Notes under the pieces: generated by a model
Seen by the model: only the letters and a program-made list of their open reading frames with translations
What the model was told of the DNA's origin: nothing
The model's database searches: none
Shown: positions 1 to 6,608 of the stretch, one piece after another
How positions within the stretch are numbered: position 1 is the stretch's first letter
How the letters are laid out: each line of letters starts with the position of its first letter
Assembly: GCA_947074335.1 (NCBI GenBank)
Contig: CAMTPG010000120.1
Coordinates: forward strand, 1 to 7,550
Direction: 5' to 3'
From: an uncultured Parabacteroides sp.
GTDB lineage: Bacteria; Bacteroidota; Bacteroidia; Bacteroidales; Tannerellaceae
Length of the DNA stretch: 7,550 nt
Made by a program: the position numbers and the translations under genes

Positions 1-905
1 TGATCGGCAAGAATCTGATCGAACAGTTTTGTCGCATTCCGGTTACGGTAGAATATGCCTCCGAATTCAGATATAACCGCCCGGTAGTTGATCCTTCGGA
101 TGTGGTGATTGCTTTATCGCAATCGGGCGAAACTGCCGATACCATGGCGGCCGTTCATCTGGCTAAAGCGGCCGGTGCTTTTGTTTATGCCATTTGCAAT
201 GTGGAAGGTTCTTCGCTGACACGCCAGGCTGATGCCTGCTCGTATCTTAATGCCGGTCCCGAAATCGGTGTGGCATCGACCAAGGCTTTTACAGGTCAGG
301 TGTTGCTACTGCTGCTGTTTGCTTTGCAGCTTGCCGTAGAGCGCGGGCAACTTACATCCGATGAGCTGTTTCCGATTTTAGGAGAATTATATCGCATTCC
401 GGATAAGATTTCGGTGATTCTTGAGCAGAATGAGCAAATCAGTCGTATTGCCCGCTCATTTGTTTATGCACATAATTGTATTTATCTGGGGCGCGGACTC
501 AATTATCCCGTTGCACTCGAAGGTGCTTTAAAGCTGAAAGAGATCTCTTACATCCATGCCGAAGGTTATCCGGCAGCCGAAATGAAACACGGACCGATTG
601 CCTTAATCGATATTGAGATGCCGGTGATAGTTATTGCTACCCAGAATTATATGTATGATAAAATGATCAGCAATATCGAAGAAGTAAAGGCACGCAAAGG
701 ACGCATTCTGGCGATTGCCACCGAAGAGGATTTGCAGATTCCGACTATTGCCGATGAATTGATCCGCATTCCGCCGACTATTGAATGCCTGGAACCGCTG
801 CTTTCGGTAATTCCGATGCAATTGCTGGCGTATCATATCGCCACCTGGAAAGATAAAGATGTGGATCAGCCCCGAAATCTGGCAAAATCGGTAACAGTGG
901 AGTAG
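1..905 (+). CDS. glmS: Glutamine--fructose-6-phosphate aminotransferase (isomerizing), C-terminal part; 5' end outside window
   Basis: GlmS makes glucosamine-6-phosphate from fructose-6-phosphate and glutamine, the first step towards UDP-GlcNAc, peptidoglycan and LPS; it is cytosolic. The reading frame is open from the window edge (first full codon at 3), giving 300 residues to the TAG at 903-905. This is about half of a usual GlmS of roughly 610 residues; the N-terminal glutaminase domain and the start of the first SIS domain lie upstream. Visible family motifs are SQSGETADT (sugar-phosphate loop), STKAFTGQ, the ALKLKEISYIHAEGYP segment carrying the isomerase Lys and Glu, KHGP with the catalytic His, and the C-terminal DQPRNLAKSVTVE tail whose Lys forms the Schiff base in the E. 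coli enzyme. No lesion is seen. It converges with lysA, and a strong terminator hairpin follows 61 bp after the stop. An internal ATG at 102 is not the real start, because homology continues upstream of it. Confidence 0.97.
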   Translation, partial: IGKNLIEQFCRIPVTVEYASEFRYNRPVVDPSDVVIALSQSGETADTMAAVHLAKAAGAFVYAICNVEGSSLTRQADACSYLNAGPEIGVASTKAFTGQVLLLLLFALQLAVERGQLTSDELFPILGELYRIPDKISVILEQNEQISRIARSFVYAHNCIYLGRGLNYPVALEGALKLKEISYIHAEGYPAAEMKHGPIALIDIEMPVIVIATQNYMYDKMISNIEEVKARKGRILAIATEEDLQIPTIADELIRIPPTIECLEPLLSVIPMQLLAYHIATWKDKDVDQPRNLAKSVTVE

Positions 906-966
906 ACGCGGGGAAAAGTTGATGATCTTTCTTTTAGAGCTCACTTTTTTCGGTCTTTCATCCTGA

Positions 967-1012
967 AAAAATGCCTTGTAAAGGGATTTTAATCCCTTTA
1001 CAAGGCATTTTT
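967..1012. terminator. Bidirectional intrinsic terminator between glmS and lysA
   Basis: A perfect 21-bp stem (967-987 pairing with 992-1012) closes a 4-base loop. The core is GCCTTGTAAAGGGAT, and the stem base has an A-run on the left and a T-run on the right, so the hairpin ends in a U-tract whichever strand is transcribed. It lies 61 bp after the glmS stop and about 140 bp after the lysA stop in the convergent gap. It should end both transcripts. The rest of the gap (906-966 and 1013-1154) shows no gene and no convincing promoter. Confidence 0.9.
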
Positions 1013-1154
1013 AATTGCTTCAGCAGGGAATTTCCAATAAACCGGATTTGTTTTTTGACCGGTTGATTTACACGGTTTTGTGTGTCGGAAAACTACCCGT
1101 AATATACTGATTATGATAAGATTAAATTTTAGCTGAACGGAGCAGACCCTAAAA

Positions 1155-2312
1155 TCAGATAGTATCTGAATAATAGGCTTTAGGCAACTGACGGCAATTG
1201 TATTGTGAAGCCATTACTTCGCCATAAGCACCGGCAGAGCGCAGGGCAATGAAATCGCCGCGATGTGCTTTGTTCAGTTCAACCTCTTTTCCGAAAACAT
1301 CCGAAGATTCGCAGATCGGACCAACCACATCGTATTTTGCTACGGGCTCATCATTTGATATGTTTTCGATGCGATGATAAGCATCATACATGGCCGGACG
1401 CAGCAATTCGGTAAATCCGGCATCCAGAATGCAGAAGTTTTTCGTTTCGCCCTCTTTTACATACAGCACGCGTGAAATCAGATTTCCGCACTGGGCAACA
1501 ATTGAACGTCCCGGTTCGAAATGTACCTGCTGGCCCGGACGCGGTTGCAGTAATTTATTGAATACAGCGAAATAATTATCGAATGCCGGAACAGGCAGAT
1601 GATTGGGATGATAATAATCGATTCCCAAGCCGCCGCCGAAGTTCAGATTTTCAACCTGCAACCCGCGGGCAGCCAGTTCATCCTGAATTTCGTTGACACG
1701 GATTGTAAGACCGCGGAATGCAGCCATGTCGGTAATCTGCGAACCGATATGACAATGGATGCCGATCAGTTTTACAAATTTCAATTCGGCCAGACGATCG
1801 AGTACCATACCCAGCTGACTTAAATTGATACCGAATTTATTTTCTTTCATGCCGGTTGTAATCTTGGCATGTGTATGTGCATCCACTTCCGGATTGATAC
1901 GAAGAGCAACAGCAGCTGTTTTGCCTTTGGCCGCAGCCAGTTCATCGATAATCTCGAGTTCGGCCAGCGATTCCACATTGAAACAGAAAATGTCGTTATC
2001 CAGTCCGAGATTGATCTCCCAGTCTGCTTTACCTACACCGGCAAAAACAATTTTACCGGCCGGAAAACCGGCATCAAGTGCAGCCTGAACCTCGCCGCCG
2101 CTCACGCAGTCGGCTCCAAAACCATTTTGGGCAATCAATTGCAGGATACGCGGATTGGCATTCGCTTTTATGGCATAATGAACATGATAGCCGTATTTGC
2201 CGGCCTCTGTTTTCACCATGTCGAGTGTCTCCTGGAGCAACTCTACATTATAATAATAGAAAGGCGTTTGTAAAGCCTTAAATTTATCGACAGGGAAATT
2301 TCCTTTCAGCAT
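1155..2312 (-). CDS. lysA: Diaminopimelate decarboxylase
   Basis: LysA is a PLP enzyme of fold type III that decarboxylates meso-diaminopimelate to L-lysine, the last step of the pathway. The 385-residue product is slightly short of the roughly 400-420 common in the family but contains all the landmarks: the PLP Schiff-base Lys49 in HYAIKAN, HCHIGSQ (186-192), the glycine-rich phosphate loop GGGLG (226-230), EPGRS (266-270), LDAGF (296-300), the active-site CESSD (334-338, where many homologues have CESGD) and GAYG (361-364). The ATG at 2312 fits the usual short N-terminus before the TPFYYYN strand. No Shine-Dalgarno sequence is visible, as is normal in Bacteroidota. It lies 65 bp after lysC, but a terminator-like hairpin occupies that gap and no clear promoter follows it, so expression may depend on read-through. 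The stop codon lies in the palindrome TCAGATAGTATCTGA (1155-1169). Confidence 0.96.
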   Translation of the reverse strand: MLKGNFPVDKFKALQTPFYYYNVELLQETLDMVKTEAGKYGYHVHYAIKANANPRILQLIAQNGFGADCVSGGEVQAALDAGFPAGKIVFAGVGKADWEINLGLDNDIFCFNVESLAELEIIDELAAAKGKTAAVALRINPEVDAHTHAKITTGMKENKFGINLSQLGMVLDRLAELKFVKLIGIHCHIGSQITDMAAFRGLTIRVNEIQDELAARGLQVENLNFGGGLGIDYYHPNHLPVPAFDNYFAVFNKLLQPRPGQQVHFEPGRSIVAQCGNLISRVLYVKEGETKNFCILDAGFTELLRPAMYDAYHRIENISNDEPVAKYDVVGPICESSDVFGKEVELNKAHRGDFIALRSAGAYGEVMASQYNCRQLPKAYYSDTI

Positions 2313-2333
2313 AATGTCAGTATTTATATGTTG

Positions 2334-2365
2334 AAAAATAAGGGCAATCTGAAAAGATCGCCCTT
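2334..2365 (-). terminator. Terminator-like hairpin between lysC and lysA
   Basis: Read on the minus strand, AAGGGCGATCT pairs with AGATTGCCCTT (11 bp, one G-T wobble) around the 4-base loop TTTC, and ATTTTTC follows directly. On the plus strand the arms are 2340-2350 and 2355-2365. It starts 12 bp after the lysC stop, and its U-tract ends about 21 bp before the lysA ATG. It has the form of an intrinsic terminator, or of a partial terminator that lowers lysA expression relative to lysC. A role as a processing or stability hairpin is also possible. Confidence 0.65.
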
Positions 2366-2377
2366 TGATTTAATTCT

Positions 2378-3691
2378 TTATGAGTTGAAGAGGTGATCGC
2401 TGAGGGCCTGTAGTGCCTGCTTCTTATCGGTCGATTTAACGAGCAGCGATACATTGTAATTGCTGCCGCCATACGAAATCATACGTACCGGAACCTCTTT
2501 CAGTGCATCGACAATGCTGGCTTCGAAACCTACATTATCCCATTCCAGGTCGCCCACCACACAGATAATAACCATATCTTCATCCACGGTTACCGTGCCG
2601 TATTTTTTCAGATCATCTACGATCTCTTCCAGATTCTTGCGGTTATCGATAGTTACCGATACGCCAACTTCCGAAGTTGTTACCATATCGATCGGAGTCT
2701 GATGGTTTTCGAAGGTTTCGAATACTTTACGCAGGAAACCGGTAGCCAGCAGCATACGACCGCTTTTGATTTTGATCGCCGTAATGTTATCTTTTGCTGC
2801 AACAGCTTTGATTTTTCCTTTTTCTGTTTTATTCGAAATCAGCGTACCGGGAGCTTCCGGTTGCATGGTGTTCAGCAAACGAACGGGGATGTTGTTCAGT
2901 TTAGCCGGCAGAATGCAGGTAGGATGCAGGATTTTTGCACCAAAGTAAGCCAGCTCGGCAGCCTCTTCGAAATGCAGATTGCGAACCGGTGTTGTGCCTT
3001 CCACAAAACGCGGATCGTTGTTGTGCATACCGTCAATGTCTGTCCAGATCTGAATTTCTTCCGCATCAATAGCTGCACCGATCAGTGAAGCACTGTAATC
3101 GCTTCCGCCGCGCTGCAGGTTGTCGATTTCGCCGTAAGCATTGCGGCAGATGTATCCCTGTGTAATAAACAGATCGGCATCCGGATGCTCTTCGAGCATT
3201 TTTTCGAGACGCTCTTTGATGTATACAGGATCGGGTTCGGCATTTTTGTCGGTACGCATATAATCCAGTGCAGGAAGCAATACCGAGAAAACGCCGGTTT
3301 CGTTCAGATACAGATTCATCATGCCGGTAGAGATCAGTTCGCCCTGGGCCAAAACTACTTTCTCTTCGAACAGTGTAAACAGATCCTTCGTAAAGGTACG
3401 GATATAATCAAAATGATGTTTTATCAGTTCTTTGGCTTTCTTTTTATATTCGTCGGTGCTGTAAAGTTCTTCCACATGGTCATAATACTTCATGGCCAGT
3501 TTATTAATTACCTCATTTGCTCCGTCAGGGTTCTTCTTGTACAAATAATCCGAAATTTCAACCAATGAGTTGGTTGTACCGGACATGGCAGACAAAACTA
3601 CGATATTACGTTCGCCCGTAATCAATTTTGCCACCTCTTTCATTCTCTGTGCAGATCCCACAGAAGTACCGCCAAACTTTAAAACTTTCAT
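2378..3691 (-). CDS. lysC: Aspartate kinase (monofunctional)
   Basis: Aspartokinase phosphorylates L-aspartate with ATP, the committed step towards lysine, diaminopimelate, threonine and methionine. The 437-residue protein has an amino-acid-kinase domain (about 1-280) with KFGGTSVG (5-12), AQGELIST (115-122), QRGGSDYSAS (193-202), WTDIDGMHNNDPR (216-228) and FGAKILHP (250-257). A regulatory region with two ACT motifs follows: one around 303-365 (GFLRKVFETFENHQTPIDMVTTSEVGVSV) and one near the C-terminus (VRMISYGGSNYNVSLLV). There is no homoserine dehydrogenase domain, so this is not a ThrA-type fusion. The ACT region implies feedback control by a pathway amino acid; which one cannot be read from sequence, although the neighbour lysA makes lysine plausible. 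The start ATG at 3691 begins directly with the ATP-binding strand, as in homologues. A promoter element lies 51 bp upstream. The 67-bp leader region is too short for a lysine riboswitch. Confidence 0.96.
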   Translation of the reverse strand: MKVLKFGGTSVGSAQRMKEVAKLITGERNIVVLSAMSGTTNSLVEISDYLYKKNPDGANEVINKLAMKYYDHVEELYSTDEYKKKAKELIKHHFDYIRTFTKDLFTLFEEKVVLAQGELISTGMMNLYLNETGVFSVLLPALDYMRTDKNAEPDPVYIKERLEKMLEEHPDADLFITQGYICRNAYGEIDNLQRGGSDYSASLIGAAIDAEEIQIWTDIDGMHNNDPRFVEGTTPVRNLHFEEAAELAYFGAKILHPTCILPAKLNNIPVRLLNTMQPEAPGTLISNKTEKGKIKAVAAKDNITAIKIKSGRMLLATGFLRKVFETFENHQTPIDMVTTSEVGVSVTIDNRKNLEEIVDDLKKYGTVTVDEDMVIICVVGDLEWDNVGFEASIVDALKEVPVRMISYGGSNYNVSLLVKSTDKKQALQALSDHLFNS

Positions 3692-3741
3692 TTTTCTTAA
3701 TCTATGCTATTAAATTGTTCTTTTAACATGAAATTCAGTTG

Positions 3742-3749
3742 CAAAGGTA
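3742..3749 (-). promoter_or_regulatory. Bacteroidota-type -7 promoter element for lysC
   Basis: Read on the minus strand the sequence is TACCTTTG, a full match to the phylum's TAnnTTTG -7 consensus. It lies 9 bp past the ftsE stop codon. Transcription would start near 3735, giving a leader of about 43 nt before the lysC ATG. No good -33 TTG is found at the expected spacing (the region there is ATG/T-rich), so strength is uncertain. It would let lysC be transcribed independently of the his-ftsE block. Confidence 0.6.
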
Positions 3750-3758
3750 CATAAAAAA

Positions 3759-4436
3759 TCATTCATTCACATCACTGATAGCACTATTCTCGCATTTAAC
3801 AATACGCGCGGGGAAATTATGCACCAGTGTATAGTTGTGAGTTGTCATTATGACAGCTGTTCCATTCTGCGAAATATCATGCAGCAGTTGCAAAATCTGG
3901 TTGCTTGTTTCAGGGTCCAGATTACCGGTAGGCTCGTCAGCCAGAATGAGTTGCGGATGGTTGAGCAGAGCGCGTGCAATGACGATACGCTGCTGTTCGC
4001 CGCCCGAAAGCTCGTGTGGCATTTTGTAACCTTTATCTTTCATGCCCACCTGGCTCAGCACCTCCTGAATGCGGATAGCAATCTCGCTCCGTTTCTTCCA
4101 GCCGGTAGCTTTGAGTACGAATTCGAGGTTTTTGCTGACTGTACGGTCGGTAAGCAGCTGAAAATCCTGAAATACAATGCCCAGTTTGCGTCGCAGATAC
4201 GGAATTTCCCGGCGCTTTATTTTTCGCAGGTCGTATTCCATTAATCGTGCTTCGCCCGATTTCACGGGGATTTCGCAGTAAAGCGCTTTCAGCAGACTAC
4301 TTTTTCCGGAACCCACTTTGCCGATGACATAGACAAATTCGCCGGCATGCAGTTTGAATGACGTATCGCTCAAAATGATATTTTCATTCCGGCAAATGGT
4401 GATGTGCTCCAGATCGAGTAGTAAAGAGTCTTCCAT
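3759..4436 (-). CDS. ftsE: Cell division ABC transporter ATP-binding protein FtsE
   Basis: FtsE is the cytoplasmic ATPase of the FtsEX complex, which does not transport a solute but drives peptidoglycan hydrolase activation at the septum through FtsX. The 225-residue single ABC domain matches FtsE length. Visible motifs are Walker A GKVGSGKS (39-46), the Q-loop in FQDFQLLTDRTV (89-100, typical of FtsE), signature LSGGEQQR (143-150), Walker B LILADEP (163-169, catalytic Glu168), D-loop GNLD (171-174) and switch His200 in TTHNY. The E. coli-type GPSGAGKS Walker A is replaced by GKVGSGKS, which still satisfies GxxGxGKS. It follows hisIE by only 30 bp with no promoter element seen, so it is probably co-transcribed with the his genes. 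No ftsX is adjacent. The related LolD/MacB ATPases are the main alternative, but the short C-terminus and Q-loop context favour FtsE. Confidence 0.85.
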   Translation of the reverse strand: MEDSLLLDLEHITICRNENIILSDTSFKLHAGEFVYVIGKVGSGKSSLLKALYCEIPVKSGEARLMEYDLRKIKRREIPYLRRKLGIVFQDFQLLTDRTVSKNLEFVLKATGWKKRSEIAIRIQEVLSQVGMKDKGYKMPHELSGGEQQRIVIARALLNHPQLILADEPTGNLDPETSNQILQLLHDISQNGTAVIMTTHNYTLVHNFPARIVKCENSAISDVNE

Positions 4437-4466
4437 AATAAATTATCTTACTGCTTATTTTGTATT

Positions 4467-5063
4467 TTATTCTTTATGTCTTTTCTTCAGTTCGCGTGCC
4501 AGATCTTCAATCCGCAGCCCTTTGCTGGTAAGCAGTACGATCAGGTGATAGATCATATCCGAGGCTTCATAGATAAAACCGTCTTCGGTGCCGTTGGTCG
4601 CTTCGATCACGGTTTCAACCGCTTCTTCGCCTACTTTTTGTGCCATGCGGTTTACCCCTTTCTGGAACAGGGAAGTTGTGTAAGAGCCTTCGGGCATTTC
4701 CTGACGACGACGTTCAATAAAATTCTGCAGCTCTTTCAGGAAAAGCACATCTTCTATATTCTTTTCGCCAAAGCAGGTATCGGTACCTGTATGGCAAACC
4801 GGACCGGCCGGAATGGCTTTGATCAGCAGCGTGTCATTGTCGCAATCTACCATAATGCTTACCACCTGCAGCGTGTTGCCGCTGGTTTCGCCCTTCATCC
4901 ACAACCGGTTTTTAGTGCGGCTGAAGAAGGTTACACGACCGGTTTCTTTGGTCTGCTGATAAGCCTCTTTGTTCATATAACCCAACATCAGTACTTTGTT
5001 AGTGCGGCTGTCCTGAATGATGGCAGGAATCAAACCTCCTGATTTGTCAAAATCTAATTTCAT
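4467..5063 (-). CDS. hisIE: Bifunctional phosphoribosyl-AMP cyclohydrolase / phosphoribosyl-ATP pyrophosphatase
   Basis: This fusion carries out the second and third steps of histidine synthesis: the C-terminal HisE domain hydrolyses PR-ATP to PR-AMP, and the N-terminal HisI domain opens the adenine ring to give ProFAR, the substrate of HisA. In the 198 residues, HisI spans about 1-105, with GYMN (28-31), FFSRTKNRLWMKGETSGN (46-63), the metal-binding DCDND (73-77) and zinc-ligand cysteines Cys90 (GPVCHTG) and Cys97 (DTCF). HisE spans about 107-198, with SLFQKGVNRMAQKVGEEAVE (131-150) and the EASDMIYHLIVLL helix (166-178). Both domains look complete. The ATG at 5063 starts the usual short N-terminus MKLDFDKSGG. 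It follows hisF by 43 bp of A/T-rich sequence and precedes ftsE by 30 bp. The two-domain form is common in Bacteroidota and enterobacteria. Confidence 0.96.
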   Translation of the reverse strand: MKLDFDKSGGLIPAIIQDSRTNKVLMLGYMNKEAYQQTKETGRVTFFSRTKNRLWMKGETSGNTLQVVSIMVDCDNDTLLIKAIPAGPVCHTGTDTCFGEKNIEDVLFLKELQNFIERRRQEMPEGSYTTSLFQKGVNRMAQKVGEEAVETVIEATNGTEDGFIYEASDMIYHLIVLLTSKGLRIEDLARELKKRHKE

Positions 5064-5106
5064 TTTTATAGGATGTTTATTTATTTACAAAATCGGGAAC
5101 GAAGCA

Positions 5107-5862
5107 TCATAAACGCACCGGAATGCCTTCGTGATGCAGGTATTGTTTCAAATCGGTGATATCAATCTCGCCGAAGTGGAAAACGCTGGCAGCCAGTGCT
5201 GCATCCGCTTTTCCCAGTGTAAAAGCCTCTTTGAAATGTGCTTTGGTTCCGGCGCCGCCCGAAGCGATAACCGGAATGTGCAGTTCGTCGGAAAGACGCG
5301 CCAATGCTTCGTTGGCATACCCGGTTTTTACGCCGTCGTGTGCCATGCTGGTAAACAAAATCTCGCCCGCACCGAGTGCTTCTGCCTCTTTTGCCCAATC
5401 GAAAAGTCGTTTCTCGGTGGCAATACGTCCGCCATTGAGAAAACAAATCCATTCGCCGTCGATATAATTGGCATCTATGGCTACAACACAAACCTGACTG
5501 CCAAAGTTTTTGGCAATCGATTCGATGAGCTGCGGATTGCGCAGCGCCGAGGAGTTAATCGACACTTTATCAGCTCCGGCGCCCAGCAGGCGGTCTACAT
5601 CCTGCAGTTCGTTGATGCCGCCGCCCACGGTAAAGGGTATATTCAGATTTGCGGCTACGCGTTCAACCAGTTCGATAAATGTTTTCCGCCCTTCGTGCGA
5701 GGCTGTAATGTCGAGATAGACCAGCTCGTCGGCACCTGCGCGACTGTATTGTTTTCCCAGTTCAACCGGATCGCCGGCGTTGCGGAAATTAACAAAGTTA
5801 ATGCCTTTTACCGTCATGCCGTCTTTTACGTCCAGACAGGGAATAATGCGTTTTGCTAACAT
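5107..5862 (-). CDS. hisF: Imidazole glycerol phosphate synthase, cyclase subunit
   Basis: HisF is the (beta/alpha)8 synthase half of IGP synthase. It uses ammonia channelled from HisH to convert PRFAR to imidazole-glycerol phosphate plus AICAR. The 251-residue length is normal. Catalytic Asp11 (IPCLDV, 7-12) and Asp130 (AIDAN, 128-132) are both present, as are the phosphate-binding loops VGGGI (79-83), SINSSAL (101-107), ASGGAG (200-205) and AASVFHF (224-230). In the loop TSMAHDGVKTGY (171-182) residue 174 is Ala, where T. maritima HisF has Asp and E. coli HisF has Asn; Asp176 is kept. Start ATG at 5862 gives the canonical MLAKRIIPCLDV. It lies 18 bp after hisA and belongs to the hisH-hisA-hisF-hisIE operon. 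Confidence 0.97.
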   Translation of the reverse strand: MLAKRIIPCLDVKDGMTVKGINFVNFRNAGDPVELGKQYSRAGADELVYLDITASHEGRKTFIELVERVAANLNIPFTVGGGINELQDVDRLLGAGADKVSINSSALRNPQLIESIAKNFGSQVCVVAIDANYIDGEWICFLNGGRIATEKRLFDWAKEAEALGAGEILFTSMAHDGVKTGYANEALARLSDELHIPVIASGGAGTKAHFKEAFTLGKADAALAASVFHFGEIDITDLKQYLHHEGIPVRL

Positions 5863-5880
5863 ACTGACAACTTGAATGAT

Positions 5881-6603
5881 TTAAGTGAAACGAATCAGAT
5901 CTTTCAATGCGATGCGACCTTCGTAAATGGCTTTTCCGAAGATAACGGCAGGAATGCCGGCTTCTACCAGTTTTTCGATGTCTTCGATCGAGCTCACGCC
6001 TCCGCTGGCGATGAGGTAAATAAAAGGTATCGCTTCGCGGATCTCTTTGTAAAGCGGAATCGATGTTCCCTGAAGCATCCCGTCGCACGCAATATCGGTA
6101 CAGATGGTTTTTGTGATGCCTTTGTCGTAATACGACTGAATAAAAGGAATCAGTTCCTGTCCGGTTGTTTCTTCCCAGCCGTTGATCGCGATCATTTTCT
6201 CTTTCGCATCCGCACCGAGGATAATCTTTTCGGGGCCGAATTTGGTGATCCAGGAGGTAAAAGCTTCCGGATCTTTTACGGCCACACTACCACCCGTTAT
6301 CATTTGCGCACCACTTTCGAATGCAATTTCCACATCTCCTTCGGCTTTGAGTCCGCCGCCAAAATCGATGATCAGTGAAGTGCGGGTAGCAATGCGCTCC
6401 AATATTCGATAATTAATAATCCGTCCTTGTCGGGCACCATCCAAATCCACCAGATGTAAACGGCGAATGCCATGATCTTCGAATTGCTTAGCCACTTCGA
6501 GCGGATCTTCGTTGTATATCTTTTTGGTATCGTAATCACCCTGGGTGAGTCGTACACATTTACCTTCAATCAGATCAATTGCCGGAATCAGTTCTATCTG
6601 CAT
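5881..6603 (-). CDS. hisA: ProFAR isomerase (1-(5-phosphoribosyl)-5-[(5-phosphoribosylamino)methylideneamino]imidazole-4-carboxamide isomerase)
   Basis: HisA catalyses the Amadori rearrangement of ProFAR to PRFAR, the substrate of HisF. The 240-residue (beta/alpha)8 barrel is of normal length. The general-base Asp10 lies in IPAIDLIEGKCVRL (6-19), and the second catalytic Asp is in TDIACDGMLQG (169-179). Other family signatures are DLDGA (53-57), FGGGL (81-85), GGSVAVKDP (104-112), GADAK with NGW (130-143), ASGGVSS (199-205) and FGKAIYEGR (222-230). DLDGA and NGW separate it from the homologous HisF. Start ATG at 6603 lies only 5 bp after the hisH stop, so translation is probably coupled. The palindrome TGTAATTACA spans the junction (6604-6613). 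Confidence 0.97.
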   Translation of the reverse strand: MQIELIPAIDLIEGKCVRLTQGDYDTKKIYNEDPLEVAKQFEDHGIRRLHLVDLDGARQGRIINYRILERIATRTSLIIDFGGGLKAEGDVEIAFESGAQMITGGSVAVKDPEAFTSWITKFGPEKIILGADAKEKMIAINGWEETTGQELIPFIQSYYDKGITKTICTDIACDGMLQGTSIPLYKEIREAIPFIYLIASGGVSSIEDIEKLVEAGIPAVIFGKAIYEGRIALKDLIRFT

Positions 6604-6608
6604 TGTAA

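Noticed and set aside
1040..1064. AACCGG...CCGGTT inverted repeat in the glmS-lysA gap
   Set aside because: Only 6-bp arms with a 13-base loop and no T-tract on either side; not distinguishable from chance.
1053..1115. E. coli-like TTGACC ... TATACT promoter in the convergent gap
   Set aside because: The spacing is far too long, Bacteroidota use a different consensus, and no gene lies downstream in that direction.
1127..1154. Inverted repeat TTTTAG/CTAAAA with inner CTG/CAG just after the lysA stop, as a lysA terminator
   Set aside because: The stem is weak, A/T-rich and bulged, with only a TTTAAT tail; the strong hairpin at 967-1012 is a better terminator.
3692..3758. Possible lysine riboswitch upstream of lysC
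   Set aside because: The space between ftsE and lysC is 67 bp, and the leader from the -7 element is about 43 nt, far shorter than a lysine riboswitch; no conserved stem pattern is seen.
5131..5859. Long open frame (242 codons, +) opposite hisF, with similar antisense frames at 4476-5042, 5872-6378, 3819-4244 and 3185-3568
   Set aside because: They lie fully antisense to genes with complete catalytic motifs, show no recognisable domain, and are the expected by-product of the codon use of the sense gene.
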